A stretch of DNA of 21,299 bases from a virus, in IMG/VR virus record IMGVR_UViG_3300033978_000435, positions 1-21,299 of that record; one strand, given 5' to 3'. The position numbers and the translations under genes were made by a program. Under the pieces are notes generated by a model. It had not been told where the DNA came from. It saw only the letters and a list, made by a program, of their open reading frames with translations, and searched no databases. Shown here piece by piece: positions 15,547-20,513 of the stretch; the first letter of the stretch is position 1; each line of letters starts with the position of its first letter.

Positions 15547-15770
15547 GGATGTCCGGATTTAGGGGTCAGTACTGTGTCAACGGAGGGGGGTATTAGATAC
15601 TAGGTTCTGACGCGCGCGCTCGCCGGGGGGTGCGCCCGGGTGCGTGCGCGCGCCTGCCCGGGTGTGCCTGCGCGCGCCCCCGCGAATAGCCGCGCGTGTG
15701 CGCCCGACATCGCGCGAGCCTGCGTGCGTTGCCATGTCCTGCGCGCGCGTGCGTTGCCTTCCCCGCGCCG
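15547..15770. other. Non-coding GC-alternating segment between terS and terL
   Basis: No plausible gene is seen. From about 15608 to 15770 the strand is almost all G, C and T with long alternating CG/TG (purine-pyrimidine) tracts, such as gcgtgcgcgcgcctg, which can form Z-DNA. Imperfect direct repeats (gcccgggtg + g/c-rich) occur at about 15630-15652 and 15656-15679, and GCGTGCGTTGCC occurs at 15722-15733 and 15747-15758. The 15547-15607 part is different and more AT-rich, with TTGACA-like and GTAT/ATAC sequence on the minus strand. A DNA packaging start (pac or cos) is a natural idea because terminase genes flank it, but this is inference. Confidence 0.6.
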
Positions 15771-16220
15771 TCACGACTGCCACTCCGCCAGCAGCAGGCG
15801 CGCTCGACCGCCCTCGCCTGCATCGGCCGTCAGCGTCGTGCGCTGATCGACCTGCACGCTCGCTCTGTCGCGGTAGACCTCGGGGCGCAGACCCTTCAAG
15901 CGGAACTGCAACAGCGTGACCTGCGCGGGCGTGGCATCAACCTCGCCTGTCGCGATGGCATCCACGATGCCCTCCAACCGCGTGGCCGTCTCCGCGCTCG
16001 TGGCGCGATGCCTCTCGGCGAAGTCGGGGTGCATGCGCATCCACCGATGCACCTGCGCGTCCCCGACACCTGCGGCCTCACAGGCGGCGCGCCATCCGCC
16101 CGAGCCGACCGTGTCGAGCCACACGGCCATTTGCCGCTCGCGCCTCTCAGCCATCGCGGGCGGCTCCACGCCCTCGGGCAGCAAGTCAAAGTAAAAAGTC
16201 GCAGGAAGTTGCTTTGCCAT
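15771..16220 (-). CDS. terS: Terminase small subunit
   Basis: A 149-aa protein (152 aa if the GTG at 16229 is used). The ATG at 16220 is preferred as the conventional start codon, but neither start has a good ribosome binding site. The N-terminus has MAKQLPATFYFDLLPEG. Residues about 35-75 give a helix-turn-helix (GWRAACEAAGVGDAQVHRW) typical of terS DNA binding. The C-terminus has LQFRLKGLRPEVYRDR, a common terS motif before the portal/terL-binding tail. It would bind the packaging site and load large terminase. It is the first gene of the leftward operon. Confidence 0.8.
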   Translation of the reverse strand: MAKQLPATFYFDLLPEGVEPPAMAERRERQMAVWLDTVGSGGWRAACEAAGVGDAQVHRWMRMHPDFAERHRATSAETATRLEGIVDAIATGEVDATPAQVTLLQFRLKGLRPEVYRDRASVQVDQRTTLTADAGEGGRARLLLAEWQS

Positions 16221-16299
16221 AACACCCACAATCTACGGGACTTGTGGACAAAGTGGAAGAATCGCTCAAGGGAATCTCATCAAAAATCCGATGAACCGT

Positions 16300-16327
16300 T
16301 TGCATCCCCACATTTGTGGTGCATACT
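16300..16327 (+). promoter_or_regulatory. Promoter with CCACATTTGTGG palindrome
   Basis: TTGCAT and CATACT are separated by 16 bp. The spacer holds CCACATTTGTGG, a near-perfect dyad (five-base arms CCACA/TGTGG), so a bound protein would block the promoter. The layout matches those at 19524 and 20421. Confidence 0.6.
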
Positions 16328-16334
16328 GTTGTTT

Positions 16335-16363
16335 GTCGAGAGCAGCACGGTGCTGACCTCGAC
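16335..16363 (+). promoter_or_regulatory. Leader hairpin before the first early gene
   Basis: GTCGAG pairs with CTCGAC (outer 6 bp) and CAGCA with TGCTG (inner 5 bp) around a CGG loop. It ends about 23 nt before the ATG. The inner palindrome CAGCACGGTGCTG recurs at 16773-16785. Confidence 0.65.
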
Positions 16364-16386
16364 CCACTCCCGAAAGGAACCGACAC

Positions 16387-16722
16387 ATGCAGACCTCGCC
16401 CGCTACGACCATCACCATTCGCGACTACGATACCTTGACCCCCGTGAGCCATGTTGTCCCGGTCTTGTACCCGGAGACGGCCAACGCGCTCAAGGTGATG
16501 GTCGCCCACATCGACGCGCAGATCAACCACCTGTGGCACTACGGCAGCCACGGCAGCCATCGCATCGGCGAGGTGCGCGAGATGGTCGCTGGCATCATCG
16601 CGCAGACTCGGCTGATCACCATCCTGACCGGCGACCGCCCGCACAGCGAGCGCGTTGTGTACGCCCTGCGCAGCGCGTGTTTCAAGGCCGAGAAGAGCGC
16701 GCTCGCTCGTCTGCGCAAGTGA
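16387..16722 (+). CDS. Early phage protein of 111 aa, unknown function
   Basis: ATG after the CACTCCCGAAAGGA ribosome binding site at 16365-16378. The product opens MQTSPATTITIRDYDTL, contains VLYPETANALKVMVAHID, and has a helical C-terminal half (GEVREMVAGIIAQTRLITI; RSACFKAEKSALARL). No domain, signal peptide or membrane segment is recognised. It is the first gene to the right of the divergent region and is followed by a strong hairpin, so it is a separate transcriptional or mRNA unit. Charge is close to neutral with several His/Tyr residues. Confidence 0.8.
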   Translation: MQTSPATTITIRDYDTLTPVSHVVPVLYPETANALKVMVAHIDAQINHLWHYGSHGSHRIGEVREMVAGIIAQTRLITILTGDRPHSERVVYALRSACFKAEKSALARLRK

Positions 16723-16732
16723 CCCACAACCT

Positions 16733-16758
16733 CTGCGCCCCCTTGACGGGGGGCGCAG
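16733..16758 (+). terminator. Post-stop hairpin, loop TTGAC
   Basis: CTGCGCCCCC pairs with GGGGGCGCAG (10 bp) with a TTGAC-type loop. No T-run follows, so it may terminate weakly or stabilise the 3' end. A related TTGAC-loop hairpin is at 18191-18208. Confidence 0.7.
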
Positions 16759-16772
16759 GGCTTCCCGACCCC

Positions 16773-16785
16773 CAGCACCGTGCTG
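16773..16785 (+). promoter_or_regulatory. CAGCACCGTGCTG palindrome before the second early gene
   Basis: Same 13-bp near-palindrome as in the first leader hairpin (16343-16355), differing at the centre. It lies about 37 nt before the ATG of the acidic-protein gene. It could be an RNA hairpin or a protein binding site. Confidence 0.5.
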
Positions 16786-16822
16786 CGGCCGGAACCGCCC
16801 GACTCCCGAAAGGAGCCTGACA

Positions 16823-17056
16823 ATGCTGATGACTGCCAAAGACGCGAAGAAATTGTTCAACGACATCGCAAAGCGCGATGGCGAAAAATCGTATGTGCTG
16901 GTTTTCTACGCGGAGGTGGACGACGCGATGTCCACCGCCGCCGACGAACTTGACGGCGGCGAAGGCAACTGCGTTGAGAGCGCGTTGGCGTTGTACCTCA
17001 GTCTTTGCGAGGAAAACATTCCGTCCGAAGAGGAAGACGAATCCAACGATGGCTGA
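16823..17056 (+). CDS. Small acidic protein, copy 1 of a paralogous pair
   Basis: A 77-aa protein. The ATG at 16823 is used because a GAAAGGAGCC site precedes it; the longer frame has no site. It starts MLMTAKDAKKLFNDIAKR, has SYVLVFYAEVDDA and a LDGGEGN turn, and ends with an acidic tail rich in Glu/Asp. It aligns from Met1 through Ile66 with the protein at 18821-19060 (37 of 66 identical by hand, about 56%), both with an acidic C-terminus. Function unknown. A DNA-mimic or protein-binding tail is possible but not shown. It is followed by a TTCG-loop hairpin and then the FII-domain gene. Confidence 0.85.
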   Translation: MLMTAKDAKKLFNDIAKRDGEKSYVLVFYAEVDDAMSTAADELDGGEGNCVESALALYLSLCEENIPSEEEDESNDG

Positions 17057-17069
17057 CGGCTCGCGTGCC

Positions 17070-17095
17070 GTGGGCTCCCCTTCGGGGGAGCCCAC
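17070..17095 (+). terminator. Post-stop hairpin with TTCG tetraloop
   Basis: GTGGGCTCCCC pairs with GGGGAGCCCAC (11 bp) closed by TTCG, among the most stable RNA tetraloops. It starts 14 nt after the stop. No T-run follows, so a processing or 3'-end protection role is as likely as termination. Confidence 0.8.
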
Positions 17096-17142
17096 CCGCC
17101 TGCGCCGTTGCAGGATTCACCCCACTCCCGAAAGGACTGACC

Positions 17143-18177
17143 ATGCCCGCGATCACCAAGTTCATCATCGCCCTCGACCCCGCCGCCCCCTGCTACGCGC
17201 TCTCGTTCGATGTCTCGCCGAGCGACATCTTCCGCAACACCGCAGCGACCCGCGCCGTTGCGACCCCCGACCGCACCAAGGCGCACCAGTTCGACACCTT
17301 CGAAGAAGCGCGCAAGGTCTCAAAGGACATCACGGGCTGGGGCGGCGCGCAGCGCGTGGAAGAGATCGCCGTGCAGGTCGCCGAGCCGCGCGACCTCGAC
17401 GGCTCCGACCTCAACATCGACACCAACCGCATCGAGACGCGCGATGCCGCGACCTTCGCGTGGCACGAGGCGGTCGATGCGGGCAAGGACACCGTGGCAG
17501 AGCGCATCGACCATGTTCTCGCCTCGATGCGCGACCTCGGGTTCGGGGCTGACCGCGTGAACGATTGGACGTGCGCGGCCGACATCATCACCATCGCAGA
17601 CCCGCACGGCAACTGGCTGACCCTGTCGTTCGACCCCCGTCAGGACGGCTTCGACTACCCGGCCTCGGTCGCGGATGCGGAGGCCATCGAGGCGCGTCTC
17701 GATGCCGAGGCGAACCTCGGCGAGGGCGAGGAGTCCGAGCCTGCGGACGCGGCCGACAGCGGCGACGATGCCTGCGACCCGCTCGCGGAGATGTGGCGCG
17801 AGGAGGAGCCGATCTGCGCGGGCTGCGATGGCCTGTTCCCTCTGCGCGAAGGGCAGCACGAGTGCGAGACCTGCGCGGCTGCGCGGTCGATCGTGAACCC
17901 GGTGACTGCGGCCGTGATCGCCGCGACCGGGGAACTGTACGACTACATGGAACTGGCTGAGGCCGAGGCCGAACGCCAGCCGATCCTCGACGAGGATGCC
18001 GTCACCGACCTGCTCACGAACCTGCGCCACGCCGCTGCTGCGGACGGCATCGACTTCGATGAACTGGTCGCCATCAGCGCGCGCCACTTCGCGGCAGAGG
18101 TTGATGCGCAGGCAAAGATGGCGAGCCTGACGGCCAAGATCATCGCCCCCGCGCAGCGCGGCGATGACAACGGCTGA
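17143..18177 (+). CDS. FII-domain protein with central zinc ribbon, unknown function
   Basis: A 344-aa protein starting at the ATG after CACTCCCGAAAGGA (17123-17136). Residues 1-60 hold a small alpha/beta unit (FIIALDPAAP; SPSD; TPDRTKAHQFDTFEEARK) that is also present in the protein at 19125-19505. Residues about 185-215 are acidic and disordered. Cys225, Cys228, Cys241 and Cys244 form a CxxC-CxxC zinc ribbon. The C-terminal 100 residues are mostly helical (LDEDAVTDLLTNLRHAAAA; LTAKIIAPAQRG). A zinc ribbon and acidic linker suggest protein or nucleic-acid binding. I do not recognise a known family. It is followed by two hairpins. Confidence 0.75.
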   Translation: MPAITKFIIALDPAAPCYALSFDVSPSDIFRNTAATRAVATPDRTKAHQFDTFEEARKVSKDITGWGGAQRVEEIAVQVAEPRDLDGSDLNIDTNRIETRDAATFAWHEAVDAGKDTVAERIDHVLASMRDLGFGADRVNDWTCAADIITIADPHGNWLTLSFDPRQDGFDYPASVADAEAIEARLDAEANLGEGEESEPADAADSGDDACDPLAEMWREEEPICAGCDGLFPLREGQHECETCAAARSIVNPVTAAVIAATGELYDYMELAEAEAERQPILDEDAVTDLLTNLRHAAAADGIDFDELVAISARHFAAEVDAQAKMASLTAKIIAPAQRGDDNG

Positions 18178-18190
18178 CCCCATCCCGCTC

Positions 18191-18208
18191 CGCGCCTTGA
18201 CGGGCGCG
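18191..18208 (+). terminator. Post-stop hairpin, loop TTGAC
   Basis: CGCGCC pairs with GGCGCG around a TTGACG loop. The same loop type is at 16733-16758. Confidence 0.55.
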
Positions 18209-18219
18209 CGGCGGCTTCG

Positions 18220-18235
18220 CCCCCCGTGCGGGGGG
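18220..18235 (+). terminator. Second hairpin in the same gap
   Basis: CCCCCC pairs with GGGGGG around GTGC. It follows the TTGAC hairpin by 11 nt and sits just before the next ribosome binding site. G-run slippage or hairpin pausing is possible. Confidence 0.6.
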
Positions 18236-18244
18236 TTCACAACC

Positions 18245-18263
18245 CAGTTCACGAAAGGAACTG
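18245..18263 (+). promoter_or_regulatory. Ribosome binding site inside a hairpin
   Basis: CAGTTC pairs with GAACTG (6 bp) with the 7-nt loop ACGAAAG; GAAAGGA spans loop and stem. ATG starts 3 nt later. One of four such covarying structures (with 18800, 19566, 20491). Confidence 0.65.
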
Positions 18264-18266
18264 ACA

Positions 18267-18680
18267 ATGTCCCTAAATGTCGATGCATCGCGAGTCAAGA
18301 ACGCCGAAACCGTCTGCTTCCGTGGAGAGGGTGACAAGCGCGAGTGGAACCCGCTCACGACCCTGATCGCCTTCACGACGATGTCGGTTGACATCGGCGA
18401 GATCACCGCCGAGAACGCCGAGGAGTTCTACTGCCGCGCCGCCCTGATCAACGACATCTACGCGAGCGCGTCGAGCCTCGCGCCGACCGACATCACCATC
18501 GCCGACATCAAGGCGCACATCGGTCTCCGCACGAATGTCGCGACCCTGACCCGGGCGAAGTGGCTCGCGAAGGTGTCCAAGGTGGTCATCCCGAACCGCC
18601 TGCGCGCGTACAAGTACCGGCTCGACCGCGCCGAGCAGGCCAATATCACCAGCGCCGCCGAGCAGCCCGCAACCGCCTGA
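18267..18680 (+). CDS. Early phage protein of 137 aa, unknown function
   Basis: ATG follows the hairpin ribosome binding site at 18245-18263. The product begins MSLNVDASRVKNAETVCF, has a Thr/Ile-rich section (NPLTTLIAFTTMSVDIGEI), an acidic helix with ENAEEFYCRAALINDIYA, and a basic helical end (RAKWLAKVSKVVIPNRLRA). The basic second half could bind nucleic acid, but no motif is clear. There is no transmembrane segment. It lies between the two copies of the acidic/FII gene pair and is followed by a GGGGCG hairpin. Confidence 0.8.
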   Translation: MSLNVDASRVKNAETVCFRGEGDKREWNPLTTLIAFTTMSVDIGEITAENAEEFYCRAALINDIYASASSLAPTDITIADIKAHIGLRTNVATLTRAKWLAKVSKVVIPNRLRAYKYRLDRAEQANITSAAEQPATA

Positions 18681-18695
18681 CTTCCTTTCGTGGCG

Positions 18696-18716
18696 TGGGG
18701 CGATGCGACCGCCCCA
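18696..18716 (+). terminator. Post-stop hairpin, ATGCGAC loop
   Basis: TGGGGCG pairs with CGCCCCA around ATGCGAC. The 19-mer GGGGCGATGCGACCGCCCC is repeated exactly at 19077-19095. Confidence 0.75.
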
Positions 18717-18737
18717 TAACACGAACTTGCATAATCT

Positions 18738-18778
18738 CACCACATTTGTGTTGACTTCCTAAGACTGACCGCTATTCT
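18738..18778 (+). promoter_or_regulatory. Promoter with nearby CACATTTGTG dyad
   Basis: TTGACT (18751-18756) and TATTCT (18773-18778) are 16 bp apart, a good sigma70-like pair. CACATTTGTG (18741-18750) lies directly upstream, within CACCACATTTGTGTTG. It shares the CCACA...TGTG core seen at 16308. It drives the second acidic-protein gene. Confidence 0.6.
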
Positions 18779-18799
18779 TCCTTCGTGTGCATCAACCCC

Positions 18800-18816
18800 G
18801 GTTCAAGAAAGGAACC
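18800..18816 (+). promoter_or_regulatory. Ribosome binding site inside a hairpin
   Basis: GGTTC pairs with GAACC around the 7-nt loop AAGAAAG. GAAAGGA spans loop and stem. ATG starts 4 nt after the stem. Confidence 0.65.
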
Positions 18817-18820
18817 TGCC

Positions 18821-19060
18821 ATGCTAATGACCGCTCAACGCGCTTCCAAAATGTTCGCCGATGTTGCCGCGCGCAACGGCAAAAATTCCTACGTCGTTGT
18901 GTTCTTCGCTGAGATGAGTGACGCTCAGTCGGATGCCTCCGCCGCGCTTGATGGCGGAGAAGGTGACGCGGTCGAGCGCGCGATCGGGGAGTACATCGAA
19001 CTCTGCGACGAGCAGATTGGCGACGATGACGAGAACGGCGACGATGACGAGAACGACTGA
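18821..19060 (+). CDS. Small acidic protein, copy 2 of a paralogous pair
   Basis: A 79-aa protein. It starts at the ATG following the hairpin ribosome binding site. MLMTAQRASKMFADVAAR, SYVVVFFAEMSDA and LDGGEGD match the protein at 16823-17056 position for position, with about 56% identity. The C-terminal 15 residues are nearly all Asp, Glu, Asn and Gly and are more acidic than in copy 1. Function is unknown. Its own promoter (18751-18778) and its own hairpin (19077-19095) make it a self-contained unit. Conserved SYV-VF-AE and LDGGEG suggest a small alpha/beta fold. Confidence 0.85.
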   Translation: MLMTAQRASKMFADVAARNGKNSYVVVFFAEMSDAQSDASAALDGGEGDAVERAIGEYIELCDEQIGDDDENGDDDEND

Positions 19061-19076
19061 CCCGTGACCGATCGAC

Positions 19077-19095
19077 GGGGCGATGCGACCGCCCC
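19077..19095 (+). terminator. Post-stop hairpin, ATGCGAC loop (repeat copy)
   Basis: Exact 19-bp copy of GGGGCGATGCGACCGCCCC seen at 18697-18715. Stem GGGGCG/CGCCCC, loop ATGCGAC. Confidence 0.75.
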
Positions 19096-19124
19096 CGCTC
19101 CAACCCCCAAACGGAACCCGACCC

Positions 19125-19505
19125 ATGCCATTCATCATCGAACTCTGCCCCCAAACCTCATCCGACCCCGCCCTCGCGCGACTGTTCTTTCGCGCGGTAG
19201 CAAATCCAAGCGACCCGACCGACTACTCGGTGACGAGCAACCGCGACCGAGCGACCGAGTTTGCCGACCTCGACTCGGCGCGCGCCGCGCTTCCCCGAAG
19301 TTACCCGCAGTCCGTGATTCTCGCGGTCAACGACCCGGAGTCGGGATCGGCCGAGACCACGCGCCGCGCTCTGCTGGGCTTTCCAAGCGAGGCCAAGATC
19401 GTCGCGCTGACCAACGCGCTGCGCGCCGCAGGCGCGACCCTGCACCGTGACGGTGACGGCGTGAAGGTTGCCCTTGCGGACGGCTCGACCGTTTCCGTTC
19501 TTTGA
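19125..19505 (+). CDS. FII-domain small protein, short paralog of the 344-aa protein
   Basis: A 126-aa protein. ATG at 19125; the ribosome binding site is weak (ACGGAACC) and lacks the GAAAGGA form. It begins MPFIIELCPQTSSDPALAR and has NPSD, SVTSNRDRATEFADLDSAR. These match FIIALDP, SPSD and TPDRTKAHQFDTFEEAR of the 17143-18177 protein, so the first 60 residues are probably one domain in both. The rest has a helix with GFPSEAKIVALTNALRAAG and ends LADGSTVSVL. It lacks the zinc ribbon and acidic linker. Homology is by eye, moderate. Confidence 0.75.
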   Translation: MPFIIELCPQTSSDPALARLFFRAVANPSDPTDYSVTSNRDRATEFADLDSARAALPRSYPQSVILAVNDPESGSAETTRRALLGFPSEAKIVALTNALRAAGATLHRDGDGVKVALADGSTVSVL

Positions 19506-19523
19506 GAATCTCGCACATTCGAC

Positions 19524-19551
19524 TTGCACACCACAATACTGGTGACATACT
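19524..19551 (+). promoter_or_regulatory. Promoter with ACCACAATACTGGT dyad in the spacer
   Basis: TTGCAC and CATACT with a 16-bp spacer that holds ACCACAATACTGGT (arms ACCA/TGGT). It starts 19 bp after the previous stop and is nearly the same as 20421-20448 over more than 40 bp. Confidence 0.65.
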
Positions 19552-19565
19552 CTCTGCTACACCCC

Positions 19566-19580
19566 GCTCTTGAAAGGAGC
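19566..19580 (+). promoter_or_regulatory. Ribosome binding site inside a hairpin
   Basis: GCTC pairs with GAGC around TTGAAAG. The stem changes from GGTTC/GAACC to GCTC/GAGC while keeping pairing. It decides the GTG start at 19587 over the ATG at 19524, which lies in the promoter. Confidence 0.65.
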
Positions 19581-19586
19581 CTGACC

Positions 19587-20078
19587 GTGAAGGACATCGA
19601 AACGACCAGCCTGTTCGCCGCCTCCGCCCTCTTCGAATCCGCGCTGCGCGAGCAAGCCCGCTGCGGAGCCAAGTGGACTACCTCGACCGAGGCGCACACC
19701 GCCCTGTCCGCGATCGAGCAGATCACCGGCATCGAGTACCCGATCCTGATCGTCGCGCTCAACGAGGCGCTCGCCGTCAGCCTGCTGCACCAGTTCAAGG
19801 ACTGCTCGCGCTTTCTTGGATGCCATGCCGAGGCAGGCGAACCGCGCGTCGAACACACCATCCACACCCTCGTGGACAAGTACCTGAGCAGGCGGTTCAT
19901 GGGAACCAAGCAGGCTCCCGGCTTCCACTCGTGGGCGCGCCAGCGGCTGGAGTCGGGCAGTTTCACGCTCGCGGGCTACACCCCGCAGTTCGTCGCCACC
20001 TTCCACCGGATTCTCGACGAGCGCGATCCGCCCGCCGAGGTCATCACGCTCGTGCCGGTGAACGGAGGTGGCGCGTGA
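19587..20078 (+). CDS. Early phage protein of 163 aa, unknown function
   Basis: The GTG at 19587 is chosen because the hairpin ribosome binding site is just upstream; an in-frame ATG at 19524 is in the -35 element. The product starts VKDIETTSLFAASALFESA and is largely helical (TALSAIEQITGIEYPILIV; LNEALAVSLLHQFKDCSRF). Its second half has KYLSRRFMGTKQAPGFHSW and LDERDPPAEVITLVPVNG. There are three Cys but no zinc pattern. No family recognised. It starts a three-gene run with overlapping stops and starts. Confidence 0.75.
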   Translation: MKDIETTSLFAASALFESALREQARCGAKWTTSTEAHTALSAIEQITGIEYPILIVALNEALAVSLLHQFKDCSRFLGCHAEAGEPRVEHTIHTLVDKYLSRRFMGTKQAPGFHSWARQRLESGSFTLAGYTPQFVATFHRILDERDPPAEVITLVPVNGGGA

Positions 20079-20308
20079 CCCCGCGCGTGATCGCCTACGC
20101 CTTCGATGCCGACGTGCATTGCCCGGCCTGCACGCGCGCCGCGCACGATGACGGCAGGCTGACCCTCGCGGGTCGGCCGATCATCGACCGGAACGGCCTA
20201 CCCGAATCCTTGAAGGATCGGGAGGGCAACTGGGTGTCCGCCCTCTTCTCGTTCGACGAACTTCCGCCTATCCGCTGCGCCGTGTGCGCACAGGAGATCA
20301 ACCCATGA
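20075..20308 (+). CDS. Small zinc-ribbon protein
   Basis: A 77-aa protein starting at a GTG in a GTGA overlap with the previous stop, with GGAGGTG 5 nt upstream. It begins VTPRVIAYAFDADVHCPAC. Cys16, Cys19, Cys68 and Cys71 make two CxxC knuckles that would bind zinc. The middle has DREGNWVSALFSFDELPP. Small proteins with VIAYxxDADxHCPxC at the start and a CxxC at the end are common in phages and plasmids, often near DUF932 genes, as here. Role unknown. Confidence 0.8.
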   Translation: MTPRVIAYAFDADVHCPACTRAAHDDGRLTLAGRPIIDRNGLPESLKDREGNWVSALFSFDELPPIRCAVCAQEINP

Positions 20309-20403
20309 ACCGCGAAGAACCGACTACCATCGAACTGATCTGCGGCACGCTGACCGCCGTCGCGCTTGTTGCGATCCTTTGGACGTTCGCAGCAATTTTC
20401 TGA
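20305..20403 (+). CDS. Very small membrane protein of 32 aa
   Basis: The ATG overlaps the previous stop (ATGA) and AGGAG lies 8 nt upstream. The product opens MNREEPTTIELICG and then runs as one hydrophobic helix (LTAVALVAILWTFAAIF) to the end. This gives one transmembrane segment and a short polar N-terminus. It is below common length cut-offs but has good translation signals. It may sit with the two genes upstream in one transcript. Function unknown. Confidence 0.65.
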   Translation: MNREEPTTIELICGTLTAVALVAILWTFAAIF

Positions 20404-20420
20404 AATCTCTCCAATTCGAC

Positions 20421-20448
20421 TTGCCTACCACAATACTGGTGCTATCTT
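20421..20448 (+). promoter_or_regulatory. Promoter with ACCACAATACTGGT dyad
   Basis: TTGCCT, 16-bp spacer, TATCTT. The spacer holds ACCACAATACTGGTG, also at 19530-19544, and homology covers upstream ATTCGACTTGC too. It drives the DUF932 gene; the leader is about 60 nt. Confidence 0.65.
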
Positions 20449-20490
20449 TCCCCTGTCGCCCGACGCAACTCCGCCGAAGGGACACCCCCC

Positions 20491-20507
20491 GGTTCACGAA
20501 AGGAACC
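20491..20507 (+). promoter_or_regulatory. Ribosome binding site inside a hairpin
   Basis: GGTTC pairs with GAACC around ACGAAAG. Same loop and same stem as the others or nearly so. ATG of the DUF932 gene starts 6 nt after the stem. Confidence 0.65.
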
Positions 20508-20513
20508 CTGACA

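Larger units (their letters stand above)
16221..16386. promoter_or_regulatory. Divergent control region between late and early genes
   Basis: This 166-bp non-coding stretch separates leftward and rightward genes. It holds the rightward promoter at 16300-16327, a CCACATTTGTGG palindrome at 16308-16319, and a hairpin at 16335-16363. No clear leftward promoter is convincing; TAGATT at about 16233-16238 (minus) is the best -10 but has a poor -35. The region is the natural switch point between early and late transcription. Confidence 0.6.

Noticed and set aside
15547-15607. TTGACA-type promoter before terL
   Set aside because: The -10 spacing is too short (about 13-14 nt to CTAAAT). Left as a weak possibility.
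15577-15783. 68-codon frame in the terS-terL gap
   Set aside because: Low-complexity Arg/Ala/Gly-rich translation of alternating GC DNA, overlapping the terS end; no good ribosome binding site.
16221-16260. Leftward promoter for terS (TAGATT)
   Set aside because: The -35 partner is poor and the start would fall almost at the ATG. Not enough to call.
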